Source of the DNA: an uncultured Acetatifactor sp.
GTDB lineage: Bacteria > Bacillota > Clostridia > Lachnospirales > Lachnospiraceae
Reading direction: 5' to 3'
Assembly: GCA_910586515.1 (NCBI GenBank)
Contig: CAJUGL010000009.1
Location: forward strand, 4,911-68,910
DNA length: 64,000 nucleotides
In this document: positions 44,082 to 53,105 of the stretch, in pieces
Numbering within the stretch: position 1 is the first letter of the stretch
Layout of the letters: every line of letters starts with the position of its first letter
Notes under the pieces: generated by a model
Seen by the model: only the letters and a program-made list of their open reading frames with translations
The model's database searches: none
Told to the model about the DNA's origin: nothing
Program-made: the position numbers and the translations under genes

Positions 44082-45902
44082 TCACTCCCAGGGATTCCCT
44101 CCGGGAGAAACCTCTCCCTGCTGCACCAGCCATTCCCTGAGAATGCTCCTGAGTGAACCTTCCCGGATCTCGGCTCCGTAAGCGTCCGCAGCCTCCTGGG
44201 TATACCCCTGGGTCAGAAATGCGATTTCGTAGAACACATCGTCTTCCAGCTCCCGTTCTCCCCGGGTCACCAGCAAATAGGGGAAAGGATTCCCGCTTCC
44301 CTCCGGATCGAATCCTGCCCGGGCCATTTCCTTTGCCTGGGCCCCGGTCATGGACATAACCGCGTAGGGGCCGTCCACGCCGGTGCAGATGGTTGCAGTT
44401 ACATCACTGTCAATTTGTCCCGCATAAAGCTTTCCCGTGATGCCCGAGCGCAGCTCCGTGCCGTCTTCCTGAACCAGACCTAGGGGGACCATGGCCGCAT
44501 CCGCGCCCGCCGCGCTGCCCAGAGCCTTGCCCACCAGTTCGGCGGTCTGCTCCAGAGTGAAATCTCCGACGCTCCTGCAGAAATACATCTGCTCCGAATT
44601 TGCCAGCCATTTTTTCTGCAGCTCATCCATCCGGGCGATGCACTTGCTGCCGTCCATGCCGTTCTCTCCCCGGAACCATTCCTTATAGGCCTGCCCCATG
44701 TCCGCCAGAACATGATCCCAGTGGGCATAGGTCATCCTGAAAGCCCTGCCCTGCCGCAGAGCCTGCTGGGCATCATAGATCAGCGAATCCTCCGGAACAT
44801 CCGCATGGCTGAGCACACTCATGACACAGGGCGTCTCCTGGCTGATGAAGGTAGCCTGCCCCTCGGGCGAGAACAGCAGAGTCAATAATTTCACGGCATT
44901 TTCCAACTTTTTCTCATTCCCCGGAAGCGTGAGCCTTTTGCTGATGCCGAAGTAAAAAGCGGGACTATACATATAAATATTCTTGCTGCCGTCCTGGCTG
45001 ATAAAGGGCATCATGCCCAGCTTGTCGCCTGTGTCCGGCAGCTCGGTGATGCTGACCAGCTGCACTGCCGTACAGAATACGGCTTTCCGGTTGCCCAGAT
45101 AGTCCAGGATCAGGTCCGGATTATTCCGATCTTCAGGATCCGTATGAAACATGCCGATGTCGATATAGCGCTGGACATATTCCATGGTGCCCTCCCACAT
45201 GCCTTCCGCCGCGGCTTCCCCGGCCAGAAAGTCCCGTTCCCAATTCACCCCTTCGGGAGTGGTTAGCCAGGAAGTCTTGGCCAGGTTGAAAACCGTGGAA
45301 AAGGGACCGCCGGTAAGCTGTGTTCCCAGCACGCCGGGAATCAGCCCCGCCTCCCGGATCTCTCCGCACAGAACCTCCAGTTCGGCAAAATCCCGAGGCA
45401 GTTGCCATCCGTGCTCCTCCATCAGAGTCTTGTTGTAGTAGATGCCGTACATGGCATTGCTGGTGGGCAGCAGATAGACGCCTCCGTCGATAGACACCTG
45501 ATCCAGAATGGCAGTGGAGAAGTCATTGATGAAAGCATATCCTGACAGGTCCGCCAGGCGCTCCTTTGCCAGCTCCTCGTCCAGAATCTGTGAGGTGATA
45601 AAAATATCCGGTATATCGTCTGCCCGCATCTGGGTCCAACTGTATCCGGTCATGTTCCCTCCTGTGTAGGAGAGGAATTCCAGCTCAATATCCGGATAGG
45701 TCTCTCTCAGAAGCGTCAGGAATTTCTCATGTTTTCCGTAGCTGCCCCAGGTGCCCCAGGTAAGGGCATCGCCGTTTTCTCCTTCCCGCTCCTTCCCGGC
45801 GCAGGCAGACAGCATAAAAAACGCCATGGACAAAACCAGTATACCTCCGAAAATCTTCCTCATTGGAGACAGCAGTCTCCTTTCCTGATTACGTTTCCGC
45901 AT
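44082..45902 (-). CDS. Solute-binding lipoprotein upstream of the hybrid kinase
   Basis: About 606 residues from ATG 45902; ATG 45863 is another candidate with AAAGGAG further away. Lipobox LSAC sits after MRKIFGGILVLSMAFFM. The body is an ABC extracellular solute-binding protein of the sugar-binding type (YPDIELEFLSYTGGNMTGYS, DIPDIFITSQILDEELAKER, LLTLLFSPEGQATFISQETP). The final ~130 residues contain MTGAQAKEMARAGFDPEGSG, which recalls the 5'-nucleotidase C-terminal domain. No permease or ATPase is adjacent; the next gene is the histidine kinase, so it may present a ligand to it. Confidence 0.8.
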   Translation of the reverse strand: MRKRNQERRLLSPMRKIFGGILVLSMAFFMLSACAGKEREGENGDALTWGTWGSYGKHEKFLTLLRETYPDIELEFLSYTGGNMTGYSWTQMRADDIPDIFITSQILDEELAKERLADLSGYAFINDFSTAILDQVSIDGGVYLLPTSNAMYGIYYNKTLMEEHGWQLPRDFAELEVLCGEIREAGLIPGVLGTQLTGGPFSTVFNLAKTSWLTTPEGVNWERDFLAGEAAAEGMWEGTMEYVQRYIDIGMFHTDPEDRNNPDLILDYLGNRKAVFCTAVQLVSITELPDTGDKLGMMPFISQDGSKNIYMYSPAFYFGISKRLTLPGNEKKLENAVKLLTLLFSPEGQATFISQETPCVMSVLSHADVPEDSLIYDAQQALRQGRAFRMTYAHWDHVLADMGQAYKEWFRGENGMDGSKCIARMDELQKKWLANSEQMYFCRSVGDFTLEQTAELVGKALGSAAGADAAMVPLGLVQEDGTELRSGITGKLYAGQIDSDVTATICTGVDGPYAVMSMTGAQAKEMARAGFDPEGSGNPFPYLLVTRGERELEDDVFYEIAFLTQGYTQEAADAYGAEIREGSLRSILREWLVQQGEVSPGGNPWE

Positions 45903-46005
45903 GATAAATGCCCCCAGAAAAAAATCTTCACAGACGCTTCCAAAAACCTGTAAAACAGCCCGGAAACGCCTCCAACATATTTTATCACACAAAACTTGGC
46001 CTAGT

Positions 46006-46155
46006 CAACTGCCTGATACGCCCGCGCGCTCCCTGATAAAAGCAATAGAGTGCTCCCGGGCCGCATGGCTGTCCCCTCCGTCAAATCCATGTCCCGCGCC
46101 CGGGATGACGATGAGCCTGGCGTCCCCTGATTTTCTTCCCGTCCTGCCTCTCAAA
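46006..46155 (-). pseudogene. C-terminal remnant of an alpha/beta hydrolase
   Basis: Read on the minus strand, a frame ending at the TGA at 46006-46008 gives GDARLIVIPGAGHGFDGGDS then HAAREHSIAFIRERAG, the typical last strand, catalytic His (GHGFDG) and final helix of a dienelactone-hydrolase-like enzyme. It is interrupted by a stop about 50 codons upstream and has no start, so only about 50 codons remain. Confidence 0.6.
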
Positions 46156-46486
46156 AATCATTTCCTCTGTCATTCCTGTCCCCATTCCTTCGTCCTTCTT
46201 CCCTAACTATCTCCCCGCTCCATACGGATACCCGGCGCTGCCTTTTCGAAATTCCAGATTCTGCGGATTGCCAAAATGCCGGAAAAATACCACTAACAGT
46301 ATAACATTTCCGAGACAGATATGCAATCTGTCCCGCTTCCCCAATACTGCATTTCGTAATATACTTGTAACATAAATCTGTTTCGAATAAACGCAGAAGT
46401 TATGACAATGTATAAGTGAAGGGTCAATGAATTGCAGCCCTGACAAGACGTCTTAAGGAACTGCCTTCCCGGGAGGAACAAACAGT
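46156..46486. other. Intergenic stretch upstream of the sigma factor gene
   Basis: No gene is supported. Presumably it contains the promoter of the sigma factor operon. TTGTAACAT near 46366 followed by TTTCGAATAAA resembles an ECF-type promoter in content, but the spacing does not fit a known class well. Confidence 0.3.
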
Positions 46487-47014
46487 ATGACAAAACAAGA
46501 GCTTGAAATCTGCATAGACAAATATAACAGGGATGTATACTCCTTCTGCAAGTATCTGACCAGCAATACGCAGGAAGCCGACGATCTGTATCAGGATACA
46601 TTTCTGACAGCCATGGAATGCAGGGAAAAGATCGATTACAACCGTCATCCCAAAAGCTATCTGCTTTCCATTGCCCTCCGCATCTGGAAAAACAAAAAGC
46701 GGAAGTTTGCATGGAGGAAGCGCATTGCGGAGGCCCAACTTTTAGTGGAGGAACGGGACGCGGAAATTAGCGAGTCCCCTGAGCCCACACCGGAAGAAAG
46801 TATAACCAGGCAGGAGGAAGACGTGGCTGTCCGTATGGCTGTCAATGCACTGCCGGAAAAACTGAGGATTCCGGTGCTCCTCTTTTATATGGAAAATTTG
46901 TCAACCGCGCAGATTGCCGCAGCCATGAAAATCCCTGTGGGAACCGTGCTCAGCAGATTGCACCAGGCCCGGAAAAAATTAAAAAAAGAATTGGAGGAAA
47001 TCATACATGAATGA
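46487..47014 (+). CDS. ECF-type RNA polymerase sigma factor
   Basis: 175 residues with ATG 46487 behind GGGAGGAACAAACAG. Region 2 is seen in YNRDVYSFCKYLTSNTQEAD and DLYQDTFLTAMECREK, a Ser/Glu linker follows, and region 4 in LPEKLRIPVLLFYMENLSTA then AAAMKIPVGTVLSRLHQARK. Length and the absence of other regions fit a group 4 sigma factor. The end overlaps the next gene by 8 bases, the usual layout for a sigma factor and its cognate anti-sigma protein. Confidence 0.92.
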   Translation: MTKQELEICIDKYNRDVYSFCKYLTSNTQEADDLYQDTFLTAMECREKIDYNRHPKSYLLSIALRIWKNKKRKFAWRKRIAEAQLLVEERDAEISESPEPTPEESITRQEEDVAVRMAVNALPEKLRIPVLLFYMENLSTAQIAAAMKIPVGTVLSRLHQARKKLKKELEEIIHE

Positions 47015-48248
47015 AAAATTGGATGCTGCATTAAGACATGCCCTTACGCCCAGAGACAAGGCTGATTTTCAACTGAACCGGAAAATTCTGAACAGCGCGG
47101 CAGAACGGAGAACAATAAACGAAAAACAAAAAAGGCGAATAAGCCCTGTGCCCATCCTTGCCTCCCTAGCATTGTGCATAAGCTCCGTAACTGTATATGC
47201 GGCATGGCAGTATCTGTCGCCTTCCGCAGTTGCTGAGGATGCAGGGGACAGAACGTTGGCGGAAGCGTTCTCCGGCAGCGGGACTGCTCCTGCCGCCCCG
47301 CCCCAGTGCTTCGGAGAGTACCAGGTCACGCTGCTGGGCCTTATTTCCGGGGAAATGCTCTCCGACTATCCCCATTACCACAACGGCAACCTGGCGGCGG
47401 ACAGAACCTATGCCGTCATTGCCATCGAAACTGCCGACGGTGCACCCCTTCCGGATACTTCCCAGGAAGGCTATGGAGAACTGGAATTCTTTGCCTCCCC
47501 CCTCATCGGCGGTTACAATCCTGCTCTTTACAACATGGCGTCCATGTCCGGCAATTATACGGATGTGACGGAAGACGGTATTTTGTACCGGCTTCTGGAA
47601 TGTGACAATGTGGAGATTTTTGCAGACCATGACCTGTATCTATGTGTTTCCCAGGGCGCTTTCTATCAGAAAGAGGCTTACTGCTATGATGAGACCACAG
47701 GAAAGATCAGCAGAAATGAGGAATACCGGGGGCTGAATGCTCTGTTTGACCTGACGGTGGATCCTTCAAAGGCTGACCCGGAAAAAGCGGCCGCTTACAT
47801 GGCAGGTCTGGGAGCTGCGTCCGATCTCCTGACAGAAAAATTGAATGCAGTATTGGAGGATTCCTTTGAAGTGAAGGCTGAGGAAGGAAACAGGGAGGGC
47901 GCGGAGGCTGCTGCCTATGCCCTGCAGTTTACAGGCAATCCCTATGCCTGGGGAGAGGAGAGCCTCACGGAAGGAACGGACAGCTCCGGTTTTACAAAGA
48001 GCGTGTACGCGAATTTCGGAATCAGTCTGCCCCACAGTTCCGCAGAGCAGCGTAAGGCAGGGACAAAAGTGGAATCTTTGGCAGATGCCCAGCCCGGGGA
48101 CCTGCTCTTCTACGAGACGCCTTCCCATGTGGCAGTTTACCTTGGAGACGGCCTCATCGTCCATGCCATGCCTGAAATGGGAATCTGCGTCTCCGAGGCT
48201 GATTTTGACCGGATTGCAGAAATCAGGCGGATTACCGCACAGGATTAA
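47007..48248 (+). CDS. Membrane protein with NlpC/P60-like C-terminal domain, putative anti-sigma factor
   Basis: 413 residues with ATG 47007 inside the end of the sigma gene. The N-terminal ~45 residues are cytoplasmic and charged, followed by one transmembrane helix (PILASLALCISSVTVYAAW), then a ~230-residue extracytoplasmic region of unknown fold. Residues ~297-413 look like NlpC/P60: YALQFTGNPYAWGEESLTEG, DSSGFTKSVYANFG, QPGDLLFYETPSHVAVYLGD and IVHAMP. The catalytic Cys of the DCSGF motif is Ser326 (AGC at 47982-47984), while the His (HVAVYL) is kept. The gene context suggests an anti-sigma factor whose outer part binds or senses peptidoglycan rather than cutting it (inference). Confidence 0.75.
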   Translation: MNEKLDAALRHALTPRDKADFQLNRKILNSAAERRTINEKQKRRISPVPILASLALCISSVTVYAAWQYLSPSAVAEDAGDRTLAEAFSGSGTAPAAPPQCFGEYQVTLLGLISGEMLSDYPHYHNGNLAADRTYAVIAIETADGAPLPDTSQEGYGELEFFASPLIGGYNPALYNMASMSGNYTDVTEDGILYRLLECDNVEIFADHDLYLCVSQGAFYQKEAYCYDETTGKISRNEEYRGLNALFDLTVDPSKADPEKAAAYMAGLGAASDLLTEKLNAVLEDSFEVKAEEGNREGAEAAAYALQFTGNPYAWGEESLTEGTDSSGFTKSVYANFGISLPHSSAEQRKAGTKVESLADAQPGDLLFYETPSHVAVYLGDGLIVHAMPEMGICVSEADFDRIAEIRRITAQD

Positions 48249-48309
48249 ACTTCCGGATTAAACTGAAAAACAATACTCTTCAGGCGATTGGGAGAGACGG
48301 CGGAACGGA

Positions 48310-49197
48310 TTAAAGCTCCAGTCCGTCAAAAAAATCCGTTTCCGTCCTCTGCTCCCCCATGTATTTCAGGAAAAAGGCCTTCATTTCAGGGCTGTTCTCC
48401 CCGATGTCCCCAAGGATTCCAGGGAAATTGTCCTGACTGATGCATCCAAGCTCCGCAAACAGGCTGTAATATTCCCGGTGGCTGCCATGCTCCTCCCGGA
48501 CCACCTGCCAGGCCTCCTCCCCGGCCTGCCCCTTGGTCAGACTTCTCAGGTACTGTTCCAGTTCTGCCCTCAGGGAGGAATCCAGGCCATGGGAATGAAG
48601 GAGCCGCAGGAATGCCAGCCGCACCTTGACTTTTCTTCTGGCATTGGTGAATTCCTCCAGATCCGTGCCGATGTAGTCCTCCTCACCGTAAACGGACTGG
48701 CTGATATACCCTTCCGCGTCCGAAGCCCGCAGGATGGAAAGCAGCCGGATATCCCACTGCTCCATCCATTCCCCGCTGCCTGCCCCGCACAGGTTCAGCA
48801 GATAATAAGCATCCATCATGGTCACGGCTGCTGCCAGAAGTTCCGCGCAGAAAGCAGCTTTTCCCCTTACCGCGATTCTCCCAAGGCTGCTGCAGTCTTT
48901 AAAAGCCGCTCTCCCAAAGCGCACCTGCCGCCCGGGAAAGGAAACCTCCCGCAGGCTGTCACAGTGGGCAAAGGCCCAGTCCCCCACCTCCTCCACAGAA
49001 TCGGGCATCACAATGGTACAAAGGCTTTTCCGGCTCAAAAACGCTTTCCTGTCAACAGCGGCCACAGCGCATCCCTCTATCTGTGCGGGCAGCGCAAGAT
49101 TTGCCGCAAATCCCTGAAAACCTGTGATGACGGCCCTGTCCTTCTCTATCCGATAACGGATGGTTCCGTTTTCCATATCCAATCGTTTTTCTGTCAT
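48310..49197 (-). CDS. BspA-type leucine-rich repeat protein
   Basis: 295 residues with ATG 49197. The N-terminal ~110 residues contain LRR_5-like repeats (AFLSRKSLCTIVMPDSVEEV, GDWAFAHCDSLREVSFPG and AAFKDCSSLGRIAV). The remainder is helical with no obvious family. There is no signal peptide, so unlike many BspA-type proteins it is likely cytoplasmic. It is the last gene of the VWA-MoxR group and ends convergent to the NlpC/P60-like gene. Confidence 0.72.
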   Translation of the reverse strand: MTEKRLDMENGTIRYRIEKDRAVITGFQGFAANLALPAQIEGCAVAAVDRKAFLSRKSLCTIVMPDSVEEVGDWAFAHCDSLREVSFPGRQVRFGRAAFKDCSSLGRIAVRGKAAFCAELLAAAVTMMDAYYLLNLCGAGSGEWMEQWDIRLLSILRASDAEGYISQSVYGEEDYIGTDLEEFTNARRKVKVRLAFLRLLHSHGLDSSLRAELEQYLRSLTKGQAGEEAWQVVREEHGSHREYYSLFAELGCISQDNFPGILGDIGENSPEMKAFFLKYMGEQRTETDFFDGLEL

Positions 49198-49216
49198 ATT
49201 TCCACCGTTCTACAGT

Positions 49217-50731
49217 CTATAAATCCAACTCCGCAATTCGTTCCCGCAGACTGTCCCTGCGCCTGGCAAGCATCATATCCTCGCTGAGGCGGGCGTAATC
49301 CGGGCTTCCGAAAGCAGCGATAAAGCGGGCACTGGCGCTGTTGCCGGTAAGCTCCGTCAGCAGTATCAGCATCTCATTTCCCTCACCGAACGCCTCCTCC
49401 ACAAAGGAAAAAAGCGCATGGAGCCTGGCCTGGATTCTCCGGGTCTCCTCTTTTGTCCCTGCGGTTTTTTCAGAAAAGCATTCCTTCAGAAAGTCATAGG
49501 ATGCCTGACTCCCCTCAATGCCCCGGGTCCGCAGTTCCCTGTGCCCGTCCTGCAGAAACCCAAGGATATTTCTGTGCTTCCTTCTGTCCTCTTCAGACAG
49601 GGAGTTGGCGCTTTGCAGGCTGTCCAACAGCTTCCTTCTTCCCCGGGCCAAATCCTCCAGACGGGCCAGAAACTGCGCCCCGCTGCATCCTTCCTGGGGC
49701 AGGCAGGCCATGCCTTTCAGCACATTTCTCAATTCTGTCAGAAATGCGGCCTGCTCCACCGCTTCCTTCATCTGTCCCTGCACTGCGTCCAACAGCATCC
49801 CCAACAGAGACAGCCGCTCGTCAAAGGCAGCCGCCCCGGCCCTGGCCGCAGCTTCCTTGAAACGGCCTTCCAAAATGTCCGTGATATTGTAGTCGTTTTT
49901 ATATCTCTGATACAGCTCATAATAGGCGCTGAAATCCTCCGCCACTCTTTCATTCCGCAGGTACTGGGCCGCCAGCGCTCCGTCCACAGGCAGCCCCTCC
50001 TCTTCATGGAGCGCCAGAATCTCCGACAAATCCTCCCAACCCCTGGCAGTCACAAAGCTTCTCCCCCGGGCGGTGGTCTCAATGCGGAAGAAATGTTCTT
50101 TCTTCAAGTCCAGATAGCTGATAACGGCATGATGAATCCGCTTCTCTGAGGCATACATTTTCCAGACCCCATAGTCAGGCTCCACCTCCATCACCTTCAG
50201 ACGGTCAAGGGTAGCCACGTCGAACTCCCGGACAGACCTGTTGTACTCCGGCGGATTTCCAGCGGTTACAATGACCCATCCCCCGGGGACCCGATGGCGG
50301 CCAAAGGTTTTGTACTGAAGGAACTGCAGTATGGCCGGCGCCAGGGTCTCGGAGACACAGTTGATTTCGTCCAGAAACAGAATGCCCTCCCGTATGCCGC
50401 CGGACTCCATGGTATCGTAGACGGAGGCAATGATTTCGCTCATTGTGTATTCCGACACGCGGCAGGCAGCGCCCCCGTAATTCTTATCGGCAATAAAGGG
50501 AAGCCCCAATGCCGACTGCCTGGTGTGGTGGGTCATGGAATAGGATACCAGGGCAATGCCCATCTCCTGGGCAATCTGCTCCATAATGGCCGTCTTGCCG
50601 ATGCCCGGGGCGCCCAGCAGAAAAATGGGCCGCTGACGCACTGTCGGTATCCTGTATTCCCCAAATTCATCTTTTTTCAGGTAAAGTTTTACCGTATTTT
50701 CGATATGTTCTTTTGCCTGCCTTATGTTCAT
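49217..50731 (-). CDS. MoxR-type AAA+ ATPase
   Basis: 504 residues with ATG 50731. AAA+ core: Walker A FLLGAPGIGKTAIMEQ (about residues 34-49), Walker B GILFLDEINCVSETLAPAIL, sensor 1 GWVIVTAGNPPEYN and an arginine-rich linker. The C-terminal ~240 residues are helical (LLGMLLDAVQGQMKEAVEQA) and not part of the usual MoxR lid. MoxR ATPases act with VWA proteins as chaperones that insert cofactors or remodel complexes. Adjacent to the VWA gene with a 24-base gap. Confidence 0.88.
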   Translation of the reverse strand: MNIRQAKEHIENTVKLYLKKDEFGEYRIPTVRQRPIFLLGAPGIGKTAIMEQIAQEMGIALVSYSMTHHTRQSALGLPFIADKNYGGAACRVSEYTMSEIIASVYDTMESGGIREGILFLDEINCVSETLAPAILQFLQYKTFGRHRVPGGWVIVTAGNPPEYNRSVREFDVATLDRLKVMEVEPDYGVWKMYASEKRIHHAVISYLDLKKEHFFRIETTARGRSFVTARGWEDLSEILALHEEEGLPVDGALAAQYLRNERVAEDFSAYYELYQRYKNDYNITDILEGRFKEAAARAGAAAFDERLSLLGMLLDAVQGQMKEAVEQAAFLTELRNVLKGMACLPQEGCSGAQFLARLEDLARGRRKLLDSLQSANSLSEEDRRKHRNILGFLQDGHRELRTRGIEGSQASYDFLKECFSEKTAGTKEETRRIQARLHALFSFVEEAFGEGNEMLILLTELTGNSASARFIAAFGSPDYARLSEDMMLARRRDSLRERIAELDL

Positions 50732-50755
50732 GACTGTCTCCGTTTCTCTCCTGAC

Positions 50756-52096
50756 TTACTGCCCCACCACTGCCTTTATGCTCCAGGGCGGCACAGGGGC
50801 GCGGTTTTCGTCCTCCTCCAGAAAGGCGAAAACCGTCTGGTAATCCGGCGCCCTCTCCGGATAAATACCATAGCCGTCCGTAAAATAAATCAATCCCTTC
50901 AGATTCTCAAATTCTCCTCTTTCCCGCAGTTTTTCCACATACTGAAACACCGGCCGGAAGTCCGTGGCGCCGAATCCCGTCAGCTTCCCCTCCCGCAGAA
51001 ATGTCTCCAAATCCTCCCGGCAGGTAAGCTTCCTGTCATCCTGCACACGGTTGTCGCACTGCAGAATGTGTACATTTATCCTGGTGAAAAAATTCTCAAA
51101 ACCGTTGAGAATGGTATAGGTCTTCCTGAGGAATGCCTTTACAGCTTCCCCGTCGCAGGAGGCAGATGTGTCGATGGCTATGACGAACTCCCTGACCTTC
51201 CTGCTCTCCCGGTACTCCAACGGCTCGATCAGGGGCAGATTCCCGTAATGCTCCAGGCCGTAGGTATAGTAAATATAATCGAACTCCTCCCGGCTCACCG
51301 TCAGTTCCTCCCCCAGTACCGCAAATCTCCGCAGAATCTCGCCGTAATCATACCGCTCCCTGTCAGCCTCCTCCAGATTCTTCTCCAGGCTTCTTGTGCC
51401 TGCCTTTCCCCTGGCGAAGGACTGCAGTTCCGTCTTCATCTGCCTGCCCAGTTTCCTCCACTGCTCCGCCCCGGACGCCGAAGGCTGTCCCCTTTTCCAG
51501 AGCCTGTGGCTGTCCCGGAAGGAAAACATGCGCAGCTCCCGCATTTCCTCCGGGGAAGGGGGATTTTTCTGAAAATACCGATAGAGCTTCTCCGCAGTCA
51601 ATGCCCCCGCCTGCTCCTTGAGAGCACGGAATCTCCTGGCGGCAGCCCCGTCCGCAGCCAGGGCAGTTCCGCCCAGGCCCAGTTCCAGAATCACGTCCTC
51701 CACTGCCAGGTCCGCAGCCAGATCCCAGATATCTGCATCCAGTTTATCGTACTGAAATTGATGGGAAAACACGCAGTGCAGCAGCAGGTGGAGATAGGTC
51801 CTGGCCACAAGGCCCGGCTCCCTGCCGTAGCACGCCAACACGGATACAGGGTCATACAGACAGAAATGCCCGTCCCAGGCAAGACCCGGGGCTTCCGGAA
51901 ACGGCATGCCTTCTTTCTCTTCAGGCTGCGCGCTTTCCCTCCGTTCCCACACCGGAAGCGCAGCCAGCACAGGAGCGAAAAATCTCAAATGCATCAGAAT
52001 ATCGTCCCTGGCCAGACCCATGACCTCCCCGGCCAGGGCGGAAATCGTCTCCCTGCGGGAATCCTGCGCCCTGTTCCTTCCGCTCTCTTCTGCCAT
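50756..52096 (-). CDS. VWA-like protein (DUF2201-type) paired with the MoxR ATPase
   Basis: 446 residues with ATG 52096. The N-terminal half resembles the metallopeptidase-like DUF2201 region (TYLHLLLHCVFSHQF, DADIWDLAADLAVEDVILEL), but the HExxH site reads HLLLH, so peptidase activity is doubtful. The C-terminal domain is VWA-like with MIDAS residues in IAIDTSAS (DxSxS), the Thr of GATDF and FTDG. Such proteins partner MoxR-type ATPases, here the next gene. The target of the pair is unknown. Confidence 0.82.
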   Translation of the reverse strand: MAEESGRNRAQDSRRETISALAGEVMGLARDDILMHLRFFAPVLAALPVWERRESAQPEEKEGMPFPEAPGLAWDGHFCLYDPVSVLACYGREPGLVARTYLHLLLHCVFSHQFQYDKLDADIWDLAADLAVEDVILELGLGGTALAADGAAARRFRALKEQAGALTAEKLYRYFQKNPPSPEEMRELRMFSFRDSHRLWKRGQPSASGAEQWRKLGRQMKTELQSFARGKAGTRSLEKNLEEADRERYDYGEILRRFAVLGEELTVSREEFDYIYYTYGLEHYGNLPLIEPLEYRESRKVREFVIAIDTSASCDGEAVKAFLRKTYTILNGFENFFTRINVHILQCDNRVQDDRKLTCREDLETFLREGKLTGFGATDFRPVFQYVEKLRERGEFENLKGLIYFTDGYGIYPERAPDYQTVFAFLEEDENRAPVPPWSIKAVVGQ

Positions 52097-52185
52097 CTCT
52101 CCGCCTCCGCTTTCCCATATCTGCCATTTGCCGTGTCATTTTGTCCATAGATTCGATATAATCCCGAAAAATCAGGAAATCCATC

Positions 52186-52812
52186 CTACAGACAAATCCC
52201 CGGATAATCCCTGTAATTTTTGAAAAATTCCAAAAACCCGTCCTCCACCGCTACCCGGTCTATCTGTTCTTCCGTCAGGTCATAAAAATATTTTCCGGTT
52301 TTTATATCCACGGAAAGGCTGTCCAGTGGAAATCCTTTGTGCCGAATCCCGGAATGGGGCACTGGGGTAAGCAAAAAGAATTCACTGGCCAGACTGTCAT
52401 CCATGGATTCATAGATATGCTCCGCATCCACAACCAGGCAGACGGCATTCCGGTATCTCGCCTTCAGATTTCCGTATTTTTCTGCCATGGAGCTGTAGTA
52501 CTCCAACATTTCCCCGTCTGTGAGATACCGCCCGTTGACGGTCCGCACATGGACGCCGGGCTGAAGTTCCTCCGGCAGTCCCTCAAAGTACAGGCCGGAA
52601 TCGCAGGAAAATACCGGAATGCCATAAAACAGATGATAAGCCAGCGCTTTCTTCCTGGCATTCTCCAGAGGCGTACAGCCGTCTTCCGGCACATCCGGCG
52701 CTTCCCTTTCCATATCCTCAAGCCCCAGAATCTCAACCTGCAAACCACCCAGTCTGCGCCTCATGGATTCCAGTTTTGCAGGATTGCCCGTTCCGTACAG
52801 CAGTTTTTTCAT
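52186..52812 (-). CDS. ITPase-like (HAM1/RdgB family) NTP pyrophosphatase
   Basis: 208 residues from ATG 52812 (MKKLLYGTGNPAKLESMRR), with AAGGGGGCA upstream; the longer frame to 52872 is unlikely. TGNPAK begins the substrate P-loop-like site; PLENARKKALAYHLFYGIPV and FSCDSGLYFEGLPEELQPGV carry the conserved Glu/Lys and catalytic Asp; PHSGIRHKGFPLDSLSV is close to the C-terminal His/Arg region. Canonical members remove dITP, ITP and XTP from nucleotide pools. The divergence of motifs and the position before the VWA-MoxR genes leave room for a specialised substrate. Confidence 0.85.
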   Translation of the reverse strand: MKKLLYGTGNPAKLESMRRRLGGLQVEILGLEDMEREAPDVPEDGCTPLENARKKALAYHLFYGIPVFSCDSGLYFEGLPEELQPGVHVRTVNGRYLTDGEMLEYYSSMAEKYGNLKARYRNAVCLVVDAEHIYESMDDSLASEFFLLTPVPHSGIRHKGFPLDSLSVDIKTGKYFYDLTEEQIDRVAVEDGFLEFFKNYRDYPGICL

Positions 52813-53105
52813 TGATTGCCCCCTTCTTTCGTCTCCACGCCGAACAGATACACCGTACAGCCCTGTCCGCAATGCGCCGGAAACCGAAATGATATCCCGT
52901 TGTATATGAACGAGTATACCATAATTTATGAGATATTTGTTTATCTTTTTGGGATTCCTCCTATATTTTTTAATCCCCGCATGGCATTCCCTGTCGTCTC
53001 ATGCAGATAAAGTTTCGAAAACAGAATGGCTATGTGTCCGGCTTTGTGGTAAGATAAGGAGGAAACAGCCCCCAGACAGAGCGAAAACAGACAAGGAGAA
53101 CTTAC

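Noticed and set aside
46360..46395. ECF-type promoter TTGTAACAT...TCGAATAAA
   Set aside because: The distance between the two motifs is shorter than in known ECF promoters, so it is not listed as a promoter.
50294..52150. Long plus-strand open frame (618 codons)
   Set aside because: Antisense to the VWA and MoxR genes, which carry intact Walker and MIDAS motifs.
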